The notes under the pieces are model-generated. The model searched no databases. It was not told where the DNA came from and saw only the letters and a program-made list of their open reading frames with translations. A DNA stretch of 64,000 bases from Roseburia_C sp900315735. Lineage in GTDB: Bacteria > Bacillota > Clostridia > Lachnospirales > Lachnospiraceae. Each line of letters starts with the position of its first letter. The stretch's first letter is position 1. Shown piece by piece: positions 52,979-60,678 of the stretch. Position numbers and translations under genes: made by a program. Where the stretch lies: NCBI GenBank assembly GCA_052118425.1, contig JBQKHF010000011.1, one strand, 5' to 3'.

Positions 52979-53431
52979 ATGGAATATCCAAAGAGAAAAT
53001 GTATAAAATCAGTCATCATAACAGGCTTGGTCTTGGCAGTAAGTTTTGCTTTAGGCGGATGTGGAGAAAAGAGCGCGGCGGATGCCGAAACGGAAACTGC
53101 AGCTATAGCCGCAACTGAAACAGAATACACGATGCCAACGGAAAAAGAAGCAGCAGTAGCAGAAACAGAAGTGGCAACAGAGACAGAGGAAGAAACAGAG
53201 ACAGAGGAGCCGGTGCTGTTTCGGATTCGGATTTCTTATGGGGATGGCGTAAATATTGGAGATTTACCAAGCAATAAGGAAGCAAATGAGATAATGTGGG
53301 TTGATAGGGGAACAGAATTTGATGTTTATTCTATTTATGAAAATGAGGATGAAGGGCACTCATATTATGAGGTAAGGTATAATGGCAAGAAAGAATATGT
53401 GTGGGTGGAGGATGCAGAGATAATAGAGTAA
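52979..53431 (+). CDS. small lipoprotein with acidic spacer and SH3-like domain
   Basis: The 150-aa exported lipoprotein (lipobox ALGGC) has a Thr/Glu/Ala-rich spacer of about 50 residues. A C-terminal ~70-residue beta domain (WVDRGTEFDVYSIYENEDE and YVWVEDAEI) resembles bacterial SH3 domains that bind peptidoglycan. The start ATG at 52979 follows GGGAGG. Expression is from a consensus promoter under likely XRE control. Exact role unknown. Confidence 0.65.
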   Translation: MEYPKRKCIKSVIITGLVLAVSFALGGCGEKSAADAETETAAIAATETEYTMPTEKEAAVAETEVATETEEETETEEPVLFRIRISYGDGVNIGDLPSNKEANEIMWVDRGTEFDVYSIYENEDEGHSYYEVRYNGKKEYVWVEDAEIIE

Positions 53432-53463
53432 AAGAAATAAATATTGCTGATTTAGATACAAAT

Positions 53464-53500
53464 ACCGCCGGATAACAGATGTATAGTTATCTGGCGGTTT
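53464..53500 (+). terminator. intrinsic terminator
   Basis: A 13-bp stem (ACCGCCGGATAAC with GTTATCTGGCGGT, one G-U) followed by TTTC, after the lipoprotein gene. Confidence 0.65.
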
Positions 53501-53524
53501 CAGTTATCAAGTATCCGTAAGAAA

Positions 53525-53545
53525 CTGCCGGTGGCAGGTTCTATA
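53525..53545. repeat. CTGCCGG dispersed repeat, copy 3
   Basis: Identical over 21 nt to 52373-52393, and flanked on the left by GTAAGAAA as in the copy at 30296. Confidence 0.5.
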
Positions 53546-53573
53546 GGTATCAAATATTTATGTAATATAAAAG

Positions 53574-54470
53574 TTATTTCATGAGTGCAGTAACATCTTC
53601 TAAAGGAAGATTACAAAGTTCCGCTATTTCCTTCGTATCAAACTTTCCTGTTTTTAAAAGGCGAAGGGCAGTATCGGTAGAAGCCTGTTTCTGCCCAAGG
53701 GTAACACCCTGTTCAACACCGGCGTCAAATTCCGCTTTTCTCAGTTTTTTCTCTTCTTCAACTTTATCATATTCAAAAATACTCATAGCAATTACCTCCG
53801 CCTGATTCTTCCTAAGAAAATCTGCCAGAATATTTTCCTGAATGCATTCGGTGACAGCCTTTTGCACGGCATCATCCAAAGGCATCTGTTCTGCAAAGGA
53901 ACGAACCTTTGCAACATAAATGGAATATTCCTTTAATATCTGGCAATGGGACATTAACTCGGTGTTGTGTCCTGCGTTTACATTGAATGTAGTAACAATA
54001 AGTTCTAACGATGGATTGTCAGTTACATGATAAAAAGCATCTGACAAACGGCTGGTATAGCAGTCATCTATCGGCGTGCTTCCATTATAAAATACAATAA
54101 AATGGGGATTTGGAATTTTCTGTAGTGCAGAAGAATACAGGGATTTCTTATCCACAAGCTTCTGGTATTCTGCTGCAATGTAAAATAAATCCCGAAGAGG
54201 AATGTTTGGATTTATCGTGGACTGGTGCTCGTATAGATAGAGATTCATATCCAGAATAAAAGCCAGATCGTTCTTCATTCCCATGTAAATGGCATTTTCC
54301 AGGGTTACAATTTCGAGGGCACCGGAATCCGTGTAATGGCTGTTATTAACTGCATTATAAAGGGATAATAACGCCTCTTTATCCGAAAATAACATCCGGA
54401 AAACAGTGTCCTTAAATTTGCGGTTCGCCACCGGTGTGCGTTTCGTTGTTTCATTTGCTTTTCCTGTCAT
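53574..54470 (-). CDS. Rpn-family PD-(D/E)XK nuclease (transposase-like)
   Basis: The 298-aa protein is of the PDDEXK_2/Rpn family, once labelled putative transposase and now linked to recombination-promoting nucleases. The nuclease core is near the N-terminus: FKDTVFRMLFSD, then DLAFILDMNLYLYEHQST with the Asp and Glu-x-Gln of the active site, followed by LRDLFYIAAEY. The C-terminal half is a helical region with a Lys/Glu-rich stretch. The ATG at 54470 has AAGGAGG 8 bp upstream on the minus strand; a TTG at 54476 is too close to it. These genes are often multicopy and mobile; no inverted repeats were seen at its ends. Confidence 0.75.
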   Translation of the reverse strand: MTGKANETTKRTPVANRKFKDTVFRMLFSDKEALLSLYNAVNNSHYTDSGALEIVTLENAIYMGMKNDLAFILDMNLYLYEHQSTINPNIPLRDLFYIAAEYQKLVDKKSLYSSALQKIPNPHFIVFYNGSTPIDDCYTSRLSDAFYHVTDNPSLELIVTTFNVNAGHNTELMSHCQILKEYSIYVAKVRSFAEQMPLDDAVQKAVTECIQENILADFLRKNQAEVIAMSIFEYDKVEEEKKLRKAEFDAGVEQGVTLGQKQASTDTALRLLKTGKFDTKEIAELCNLPLEDVTALMK

Positions 54471-54751
54471 AGGCAAGTCCTCCTTGTGTGTGGCAGGAGG
54501 ATAAGCAGCAATAGTAAATAAATATCATATCCAGTGGCAAAAGATTACCTGCTATCGAATAATGGCAGTTATTTCCATACTGTATCGCTCCTGCTTTTTA
54601 GTTAGATAGTGAATCAAAAGCATAGATAGATACAGAAATGCTGGGTTCTATGCAGAACCGGATTTGAACTATAGAAAGTGCCATATAGATTGTATAATAT
54701 ATGCTTTTTCACATTTTAACATAGGAAGAGGGCAGGAGCAAGACGGAAAAA

Positions 54752-55351
54752 TTATTCCGCTTCTATTTCCGCCTTGATTTCATCTTCGGTTGCCGCCATT
54801 GCCTGTAAAGTCATGGTAAGCAGTTTCTCTAAATCCCAGCCAAGCTGAGCGGCACCGCGCTCGATGACTTCGCGGGAACATCCGGCAGCAAAGCCTTTGC
54901 TTTTATATTTCTTCTTTAAGGATTTTAATTCCATATCTTTCGTGCTCTTGGATGGACGCATCAGTGCAGCAGCCCAGATAAGACCGGTTAATTCGTCTGC
55001 AGCAAATAAGACCTTTTCCATTTCGTGAAGCGGTTCCACATCAATGGTTGTGCCACATTCTACGGTAATGCCGTAGCCGTGGGAGCAGACCGCATGAATA
55101 ATGTCATCCGAAACGCCGCCATCCTTTAACAATTCCGGAGCCTTAAGACAATGCTCGGCAGGATATAATTCGAAGTCGATATCGTGAAGCAGTCCCACGA
55201 TACCCCAGTATTCAGCATCCTCACCATAGCCTAATTCATTGGCATACCATTTCATAACAGCTTCAACCGTAAGCGCATGCTGAATATGAAAAGGGTCTTT
55301 GTTATATTTCTTCAGTAATGCAAAAGCATCATTTCTTGCAATGTGTTCCAT
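54752..55351 (-). CDS. HD-domain phosphohydrolase
   Basis: The 199-aa protein has an HD-type metal site spread over HIQHALTVEAVMKWYA, GLLHDIDFELYPAEHC and a later ADEL motif. The family hydrolyses phosphate bonds in nucleotides or other metabolites; substrate unknown. It has no other domain. It stands alone on the minus strand between the Rpn gene (281-bp gap with no gene seen) and the decayed GH3 gene. Confidence 0.75.
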   Translation of the reverse strand: MEHIARNDAFALLKKYNKDPFHIQHALTVEAVMKWYANELGYGEDAEYWGIVGLLHDIDFELYPAEHCLKAPELLKDGGVSDDIIHAVCSHGYGITVECGTTIDVEPLHEMEKVLFAADELTGLIWAAALMRPSKSTKDMELKSLKKKYKSKGFAAGCSREVIERGAAQLGWDLEKLLTMTLQAMAATEDEIKAEIEAE

Positions 55352-55422
55352 TTTTTCGATCTTCTTTCTTTTGGCAGTTCAGTAAAATACTTCAGTAAAA
55401 ATATACACCGGATAAAATAAAT

Positions 55423-56216
55423 GTGCAAATCAAATTTGTGTGGAAAAAGGGCATTTTTTTGCATATAGCATCATTATCGAAAGAACTGCTACAGGGATTG
55501 TTAAGAGGAAAGCTTGGTTTCAACGGAATGATTACTACAGATGCCACCAATATGGTAGGCTTTGGTTGTGCCGGAAGACGTAAAGAGCTGCTTCCGAAAT
55601 TCATCAATGCAGGCTGTGACATGCTTTTATTTACGAAGAATCTGAAAGAGGATTACGAGACTGTTTTAGAGGCAGTTAAGAGTGGCATAATTTCAGAAGA
55701 ACGTCTGAATGAGGCGGTTACTTATATTTTGGCAACAAAAGCATCTTTGAAGCTGCATGAGAAACAGAAATCGCATACTCTGATTCCGGATGAGTCCGCC
55801 CTTGATATTTTGCGTTGTAAGAAGCATATTGACATGGCATATCAGGTATCCGATAAAGCAATTACACTGGTAAAGGATGAGCAGAATCTTCTGCCACTTT
55901 CTAAGGATAAATATAAGAAGGTACTGACCATCGTATTAGGAGATGCCATCAGTGCCAGCGGAAAACCGGCAGTGGGAGACCACCAATCGGATATGATGCA
56001 CCATGGTTTGTCCATGAGATTCCGACCATGTTTATCTCCATTGCAAATCCGTATCATATGCAGGATGTGCCGATGATAGAGACCTTTATCAATGCATATA
56101 CAGCCAATGAATTTAACGTTGAAATGCTGGTAAAGAAATTAAATGGCGAGTCATCCTTTAAGGGAAAGAATCTGGTAGACCCGTTCTGCTATCAGAGACA
56201 GACAAGAACCATATAA
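55423..56216 (+). pseudogene. decayed glycoside hydrolase family 3 gene
   Basis: The frame from 55423 to about 55985 encodes part of a GH3-type beta-glycosidase/N-acetylhexosaminidase: LLRGKLGFNGMITTDATNMV contains the catalytic-domain strand, then AGCDMLLF and later VTLVKDEQNLLPL-like sequence (here ITLVKDEQNLLPLSKDKYKK). The N-terminal catalytic part is missing. Near 55985-56030 the sequence shifts frame and continues as HEIPTMFISIANPYHMQDVP to a stop at 56216. No proper start is seen. The gene lost its 5-prime portion and an internal segment, probably by deletion. Confidence 0.75.
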
Positions 56217-56240
56217 AAGTACAGGAATAAGAGGAAAAAG

Positions 56241-56342
56241 ATGAAAGCCTTGACATTATACTGGAACGATATGAAGGAAAGGCACCTTGAAGAGAACCAA
56301 AAAGAAATCCTTTTACTGGTACAAAAAAGTAATCGAAAGTAA
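56241..56342 (+). CDS. 33-aa ORF of uncertain status
   Basis: MKALTLYWNDMKERHLEENQ begins a 33-codon frame with AGAGGA 8-13 bp upstream. It directly follows the GH3 remnant and may be another fragment of the same deleted locus. I do not recognise it. Confidence 0.3.
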   Translation: MKALTLYWNDMKERHLEENQKEILLLVQKSNRK

Positions 56343-56429
56343 CGGAGAAATTCTAAGATAAACGGCTGTTATTATCTTAAAAAATATTGCATATTTATGA
56401 AAAAATAGGAAAAAAGTAAAAAAAACCCC

Positions 56430-56458
56430 TTGTTCTATCGGAAAACCTGTTTTATAAT
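56430..56458 (+). promoter_or_regulatory. promoter of the P-loop kinase gene
   Basis: TTGTTC (56430-56435), 17 bp, TATAAT (56453-56458), about 42 bp before the start codon. Confidence 0.7.
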
Positions 56459-56499
56459 AGAGGGAAAAATGAACAGGCAATACGGAGGAAGAAGTAGAA

Positions 56500-57102
56500 A
56501 TGAGCAAGAAACTGATTATCGTAACATCACCGCCAGCTTGCGGGAAAACATATATTTCAAAAGAACTGGCAAAGAGATTAAATCATATTGTATATCTGGA
56601 TAAGGATACTTTAATTACATTATCCAAACAGATTTTTGTAGTGGCTGGACAGCCATATAATAGAAGCAGTGATTTCTTTGAGAAGAACATTCGTGATTAT
56701 GAATATGAATGTGTCGTAAATTTGGCACTGGAGGCATTGGAGTATGAAGATCTGGTTCTTATCAATGCACCATTTACAAGAGAAATCCGTGATATGGAAT
56801 ATATCAAAGGTCTGAAAGCCCAGCTGGCAAAGAAAGATGCTACATTAGTAACAATCTGGGTACAGACAGATCCGGAAATCGTTCATGAGAGAATGATTAC
56901 CAGAGCATCTGACCGTGATGATTGGAAGTTAGAGCACTGGGATGAATATATTGCATCCTGTAACTTTGAGATTCCGGAAGATCTGCATGATCCGAATGTA
57001 AAAGATGATTTACTGATTTTCAATAACAACAATGATGAAGAGTTTGAAAAGTCCATGAAAGAGATTACTGGAATCTTAAATGAGACTATCAATCAGGACT
57101 AA
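56500..57102 (+). CDS. P-loop kinase/AAA-type ATPase of unknown substrate
   Basis: The 200-aa protein starts with a Walker A of the nucleoside/shikimate-kinase type (SPPACGKTYISKELAKRL) and continues with a Walker-B-like LVLINAPFTREIRD and a lid region (ITRASDRDDWKLEHWDEY). Family members phosphorylate small metabolites or nucleosides. The start has GGAGGAAG upstream (56483-56490). It is monocistronic, ending before a strong terminator. Confidence 0.7.
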   Translation: MSKKLIIVTSPPACGKTYISKELAKRLNHIVYLDKDTLITLSKQIFVVAGQPYNRSSDFFEKNIRDYEYECVVNLALEALEYEDLVLINAPFTREIRDMEYIKGLKAQLAKKDATLVTIWVQTDPEIVHERMITRASDRDDWKLEHWDEYIASCNFEIPEDLHDPNVKDDLLIFNNNNDEEFEKSMKEITGILNETINQD

Positions 57103-57123
57103 TTACATAGTTTAAAAGTGGAA

Positions 57124-57178
57124 CCCCGGGCAAAATGCTTCTTATGGGAAGAGGAGCATTTTGCCCGGGGATTTTTTT
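57124..57178 (+). terminator. very strong intrinsic terminator
   Basis: A perfect 16-bp stem, CCCCGGGCAAAATGCT with its exact complement (57155-57170), a 15-nt loop and seven T residues follow the kinase gene. Confidence 0.9.
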
Positions 57179-57206
57179 CTTTACAGGAAATTGCTTTCCT
57201 GTAAAG
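57179..57206. repeat. perfect 12-bp inverted repeat
   Basis: CTTTACAGGAAA and its complement flank a 4-nt loop directly behind the terminator. The following 57207-57310 is GC-richer, with another small hairpin (AATGTGCC-AAGG-CACATT-like). No gene is seen in this stretch. Confidence 0.55.
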
Positions 57207-57335
57207 TAAAAAATGCTCCGCGAGGATGCGCACTGCGGCGTATAAGGTAGATGTCGCAAGCGACCGCCGCAGGCGCGAAAATGTGCCAAGGCACATTCTT
57301 TTTTATAACAGAATGTGGAGAACTTTTTGTATTTG

Positions 57336-57344
57336 TGCTATGAT
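57336..57344 (+). promoter_or_regulatory. extended -10 just before the PPTase start
   Basis: TGCTATGAT (57336-57344) is an extended -10. A transcript would start near 57351, which is the A of the predicted start codon, so the message may be leaderless. Confidence 0.4.
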
Positions 57345-57350
57345 GTGGAT

Positions 57351-58043
57351 ATGTGGAGCATATATGGAATGGATATCCGGCTGTTAAAAGAGCATCCGGA
57401 ATTTAAAGAACAAATAAAATTGCTTCCCACACGTTGGGAGAAGGTAAATAAAATAAAAAAAGAAGAGGACAGACTGCGGAGTATTGCTGCAGGCATCCTG
57501 CTTTCCTATGGATTAAGGAAAAATGGTATAGATTTAGATGCCTGCCGGCTTGTAGCGGGAGTGCATGGCAAGCCGCAGGTGGCAGGCTGCGAAGGATTGC
57601 ATTTTAATCTGTCTCACACGGGAAACTATGCAGTAGCTGTGTTTTCGGATGCACCGGTTGGAATTGATATCGAGCACCGGAGAACGCTCAAGCAGTCTCT
57701 TTTAGACAAGTGCTGCATAGAGGATGAGCAGGCGTGGATAAAGGGACAGCCGGATAAGGAAATGGCATTTGTACGTCTCTGGACAGCAAAGGAAAGCTAT
57801 GTGAAATGGAGTGGCGAAGGAATTACCTTTCCATTGGAGAACATCGCAGTTCAACGGAAAGAGGATGACATCGCATCTTATCCGAAGAAAGATGGCATAG
57901 CACTTTACCGGGAAGGCATCCTGCAGCCGGTAAGCTTCATAGAGTATGATGAGATACCGGATTACCATATCTGCGTGTGCACGGAGTCTGAGAAAGAAAA
58001 TGCAGCAGAAATCTTGTGGTTACAAGAGGATAGCTTCTCATGA
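57351..58043 (+). CDS. Sfp-type 4'-phosphopantetheinyl transferase
   Basis: The ~230-aa enzyme moves the phosphopantetheine arm of CoA onto carrier proteins (ACP or PCP). The family motifs are clear: HFNLSHTGNYAVAVFSDAPV, VGIDIEHRR (Mg-binding Asp/Glu) and RLWTAKESYVKWSGEGI (Glu-x3-Lys). The start is uncertain: a GTG at 57315 adds 12 unlikely residues, while ATG 57351 lies at the predicted +1 of an extended -10 promoter with no ribosome site. The product size suits 57351. No NRPS or PKS gene is in the window. Confidence 0.8.
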   Translation: MWSIYGMDIRLLKEHPEFKEQIKLLPTRWEKVNKIKKEEDRLRSIAAGILLSYGLRKNGIDLDACRLVAGVHGKPQVAGCEGLHFNLSHTGNYAVAVFSDAPVGIDIEHRRTLKQSLLDKCCIEDEQAWIKGQPDKEMAFVRLWTAKESYVKWSGEGITFPLENIAVQRKEDDIASYPKKDGIALYREGILQPVSFIEYDEIPDYHICVCTESEKENAAEILWLQEDSFS

Positions 58044-58119
58044 GCAGCGTCAGCGGATGATTCACATTTGCTGCCTGCTAATTATGTAGCGGGGAAAGTG
58101 ACAGAAAGGCAGAAGAAGG

Positions 58120-58782
58120 ATGAAAAAATATAACACTGTTATCTTTGACTTGGATGGAACCTTATTAAATACATTAAAGGATTTGACTGATGCAACCAAT
58201 TATGCACTGGAAAAATACGGACAGCCACAGCACAGTATGGAGGATGTCCGGAAATTTGTCGGAAATGGCATCCGCAAACTGATTGAGCGTGCGTTAGAGG
58301 GCGGAGAGAAAAATCCTTTATTTGAGGATGTATTTGCAGCTTTTAAAGAATATTATGGTGAGCATTGTAACGATACCACCTGTCTTTACCCTGGTGTGGA
58401 AGAGATGATTATTTCCCTAAAGGAGCAGGGATATCGGCTGGCAATTGTTTCGAATAAAGCAGATTTTGCAGTAAAGGAATTACAGCAGATTTATTTTAAG
58501 GGAAAAATTGAAGTTGCCATTGGAGAAAAAGAGGGCATTCGTAAGAAACCGGCACCTGACACTGTTATGCAGGCGTTAAAGGAGCTCGGAAGCAGCAGTG
58601 AAGAGGCAGTCTATGTAGGTGATTCTGACGTGGATATTGCAACAGCAGCGAATTCTAAAATGCCATGCATCAGCGTAACCTGGGGATTTAGGGATGTGCC
58701 ATTTTTAAAGGAGCATGGAGCAACACATCTTGCAGAGAATGCAAAGGAGTTTTGTGCAATTTTAGAAGAATTAAATGCGTAA
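58120..58782 (+). CDS. HAD-family phosphatase, phosphoglycolate-phosphatase-like
   Basis: The 220-aa HAD hydrolase has motif I FDLDGTLLNT, motif II AIVSNKAD, motif III Lys in KKPAPDTV and motif IV VYVGDSDVDIATA. A C1 helical cap follows motif I, as in Gph. It dephosphorylates phosphoglycolate or similar small sugar phosphates. The gene ends 15 bp before the RpiR regulator, and the two likely share a transcript. Start ATG 58120 has GAAGAAGGA upstream. Confidence 0.8.
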   Translation: MKKYNTVIFDLDGTLLNTLKDLTDATNYALEKYGQPQHSMEDVRKFVGNGIRKLIERALEGGEKNPLFEDVFAAFKEYYGEHCNDTTCLYPGVEEMIISLKEQGYRLAIVSNKADFAVKELQQIYFKGKIEVAIGEKEGIRKKPAPDTVMQALKELGSSSEEAVYVGDSDVDIATAANSKMPCISVTWGFRDVPFLKEHGATHLAENAKEFCAILEELNA

Positions 58783-58797
58783 AAAGGAGAGCGGCAA

Positions 58798-59682
58798 ATG
58801 GAAATTATCCGACAGATGCAGGAGCGGGAGGACTTTACCGAACGGGAAAGAAATATTCGTGATTATCTGATGGAACATCCGGAGTCTATCATTTCCATGA
58901 CAGCGAAGCAGTTAGGGGAAGTTTCTTATAGCAGTACTGCTGCCGTAAGTCGTTTTTGCCGGAAAATCGGCTGTCAGGATTATGGAGAATTCCGGCTGCG
59001 TTTCTTAAGTGAATTGCAGAGTACGGAAGAAGGACAGGAGACGTCTGCAGAGCATTTTGTGATACAGCAGCAGGAAAATGTCATGACCATTATGAATAAG
59101 ATTGCGGATATTGACACCCTTGCCGTTGAAAAGACAAAGCGTCTTCTTACGATTGATCAGCTGGCGCGGGTTGGAAAAATGGTGCATGAAGCCAAGTACA
59201 TTGATTTCTATGCCTTTGACATGAATATACATCTGGCACGGTACGGCTGCAGCCAGTTCTTCCATTGTGATAAGGTGGCAAATACTTACACGGAAGATAA
59301 TATACAGAAGATGATGGCACTGCAGAATAATGAGAATCATTTATCCATCATGATCAGTCATACCGGAAATAATAAGAAGCTGGTGGAACTGGTAAAGGAT
59401 TTGCATCGGGCGAAAGCAAAAACCATTCTGATTACATCCCAGGGCAAAAGCCGGATGAAAGCATATGTGGATGAGGTTCTGCTGACACCAAGAACACTGA
59501 CAGAGTGTGGCAGTATTCGGATGGAAGGGATGTGGACAGCGGCATTTTCCGCAGCAACAAAATACCTTCTGGATGTTATGTTTGCCATGGAATTTTCCGC
59601 CGGTTATGATGAAAATATGAAAATGAGCCGCCAGTATTATGAGATTGGCGCAAAGAGTCTGTGTTATACAGAAAAATCATAG
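58798..59682 (+). CDS. MurR/RpiR-family transcriptional regulator
   Basis: The 294-aa regulator has an N-terminal RpiR-type HTH (MTAKQLGEVSYSSTAAVSRF, then CRKIGCQDYGEFRLRFL) and a C-terminal SIS sugar-isomerase-like domain (VGKMVHEAKYIDFYAFDMNI, IMISHTGNNKKLVEL) that binds phosphosugars. It likely controls a nearby sugar or cell-wall gene. Two inverted repeats downstream (59691 and 59714) fit its binding style. Start follows AAAGGAGAG. Confidence 0.8.
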   Translation: MEIIRQMQEREDFTERERNIRDYLMEHPESIISMTAKQLGEVSYSSTAAVSRFCRKIGCQDYGEFRLRFLSELQSTEEGQETSAEHFVIQQQENVMTIMNKIADIDTLAVEKTKRLLTIDQLARVGKMVHEAKYIDFYAFDMNIHLARYGCSQFFHCDKVANTYTEDNIQKMMALQNNENHLSIMISHTGNNKKLVELVKDLHRAKAKTILITSQGKSRMKAYVDEVLLTPRTLTECGSIRMEGMWTAAFSAATKYLLDVMFAMEFSAGYDENMKMSRQYYEIGAKSLCYTEKS

Positions 59683-59690
59683 CAATAAAA

Positions 59691-59737
59691 TGAAACAAAA
59701 TTTCAAGATTTCATTCAAAAGAGCCGATTCTTTTGAA
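59691..59737. promoter_or_regulatory. candidate RpiR operators
   Basis: TGAAACAAAATTTCA (59691-59705) is TGAAA-N5-TTTCA, and TTCAAAAGA pairs exactly with TCTTTTGAA around 6 nt (59714-59737). Paired half-sites of this kind are typical RpiR targets. Confidence 0.4.
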
Positions 59738-59842
59738 ACAATCATTCAAAATCCGTCACACTTGTTGCAGAGAGCAGAAAACATGCTATTCTTGGGCTGT
59801 AAGGAAGACATCGCCATATGTCCCTTGCATTTATAGCATGTT

Positions 59843-59870
59843 GGAGCTCGGAATTTATTTTCCGGGCTCC
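59843..59870 (+). terminator. hairpin before the 38-aa ORF
   Basis: GGAGCTCGGAA pairs with TTCCGGGCTCC (one G-U) around a 6-nt loop, ending 21 bp before the small ORF. It could be a terminator with a poor U-tract or a structured leader. Confidence 0.45.
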
Positions 59871-59891
59871 GTTTCAAAAGGAGTGATGGAT

Positions 59892-60008
59892 ATGAAATTA
59901 AAGAAGAAAATGAAACGAATGTTAGAAGCAAATCTGATGAATGTAATACTGGCAACGGAGCAGCAGGGATTAAAGAAACTGATGATTCATTTCTTAGAGA
60001 CTTTGTAA
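59892..60008 (+). CDS. 38-aa basic amphipathic protein
   Basis: MKLKKKMKRMLEANLMNVIL begins a 38-residue, lysine-rich, helical protein. The start at 59892 lies 8 bp after AAGGAG (59878-59883), an excellent ribosome site. A longer frame in the same register (to 59733) lacks one. No family is recognised; a leader peptide or membrane-interacting small protein is possible. It precedes a monooxygenase gene by 65 bp. Confidence 0.5.
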   Translation: MKLKKKMKRMLEANLMNVILATEQQGLKKLMIHFLETL

Positions 60009-60073
60009 CTGCAATTTTGATAACAGCAATGTTACATTTATAAAATGAAGACATTACCAGGAGGGAGACGCAT

Positions 60074-60403
60074 ATGAGCATAACAGTAAATCTTTATTAC
60101 ACCGGTGAAAATGGAAATGCATTAAAATTTGCCCAGGAGATGGAAAACAGTGGGACGGCAGATGCAATCCGCCGGGAAGAGGGCAATTTAAGATATGAAT
60201 ATTTTCAGCCGATGCAGGATAAAGAAACAGTACTTCTGATAGATAGCTGGGAGAATCAGCAGGCACTGGATGTACACCATGCATCTCCGATGATGCAGAC
60301 GATTGCAGCATTACGGGATAAATACGACCTTCATATGAGAGTAGAACGTTACGTGTCGGATGATGAGATGCCATCACAGGATGATAAATTTATTCGTAAA
60401 TAG
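60074..60403 (+). CDS. YgiN/ABM-type quinol monooxygenase
   Basis: The 109-aa protein is a single antibiotic-biosynthesis-monooxygenase (ABM) ferredoxin-like domain. The segment LRYEYFQPMQDKETVLLIDSW and the His-rich turn DVHHASPMMQ match this family. YgiN-type enzymes oxidise quinols or flavin-related compounds as dimers. The start follows AGGAGGGAG. It is read with or without the small ORF just upstream. Confidence 0.75.
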   Translation: MSITVNLYYTGENGNALKFAQEMENSGTADAIRREEGNLRYEYFQPMQDKETVLLIDSWENQQALDVHHASPMMQTIAALRDKYDLHMRVERYVSDDEMPSQDDKFIRK

Positions 60404-60437
60404 AGTCTGAATCGCAAAATAAAATTAAAATTCGACC

Positions 60438-60466
60438 TTGACAAGTAAAAAGTCAGGTGCTATTAT
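60438..60466 (+). promoter_or_regulatory. consensus promoter of the purine leader
   Basis: TTGACA (60438-60443), exactly 17 bp, TATTAT (60461-60466), with TG one base before the -10. Transcription would start near 60473 and enter a terminator-like hairpin at once. Confidence 0.8.
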
Positions 60467-60477
60467 GTTCACAACTT

Positions 60478-60540
60478 AAAGAAAGAAGCTTTATCACTTT
60501 CCTTCTCAACAAAGTGATGGGGTAGCTTTCTTTTTTTCTT
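60478..60540 (+). terminator. leader terminator or end of a ~65-nt RNA
   Basis: ATCACTTT pairs with AAAGTGAT, with AAGCT/AGCTT outside an internal loop, followed by a long T/C run. It starts about 5 nt after the predicted transcription start. Confidence 0.65.
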
Positions 60541-60584
60541 TCTTTTATACTAGTATGGAACAGAATAATATTATTGATGGCAAA

Positions 60585-60618
60585 GGCGCTGTCTCCGAAT
60601 AGGAGCAGCGTCTTTTTT
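60585..60618 (+). terminator. second terminator-like hairpin in the purine leader
   Basis: GGCGCTG-T-CTCC pairs with GGAG-CAGCGTC across GAATA, followed by six T residues. Together with the first hairpin it gives the leader two termination points before the permease. Confidence 0.6.
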
Positions 60619-60625
60619 CGCGAGA

Positions 60626-60647
60626 AACTCGCAAAGCGTGTTTCTCG
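60626..60647. repeat. short repeat related to 30259-30280
   Basis: AACTCGCAAAGCG, TG, TTTCTCG: the same 22 nt as at 30259 with two mismatches, here inside a hairpin (CGAGAAACTCGC with GCGTGTTTCTCG). Confidence 0.5.
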
Positions 60648-60678
60648 AGTTTAATAGCCAAAGACAGGAGGAATTGTT

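Noticed and set aside
53574..54470. Insertion sequence
   Set aside because: The Rpn-type protein was once called a transposase, but no terminal inverted repeats or target duplication were seen.
59733..59891. Extension of the 38-aa ORF upstream to 59733
   Set aside because: The upstream part has no ribosome site and crosses a hairpin and probable operator. AAGGAG fits the start at 59892.
60404..60678. Known purine riboswitch upstream of the permease
   Set aside because: The conserved three-way junction and loop sequences of the purine aptamer are absent. Only hairpins and a promoter are visible.
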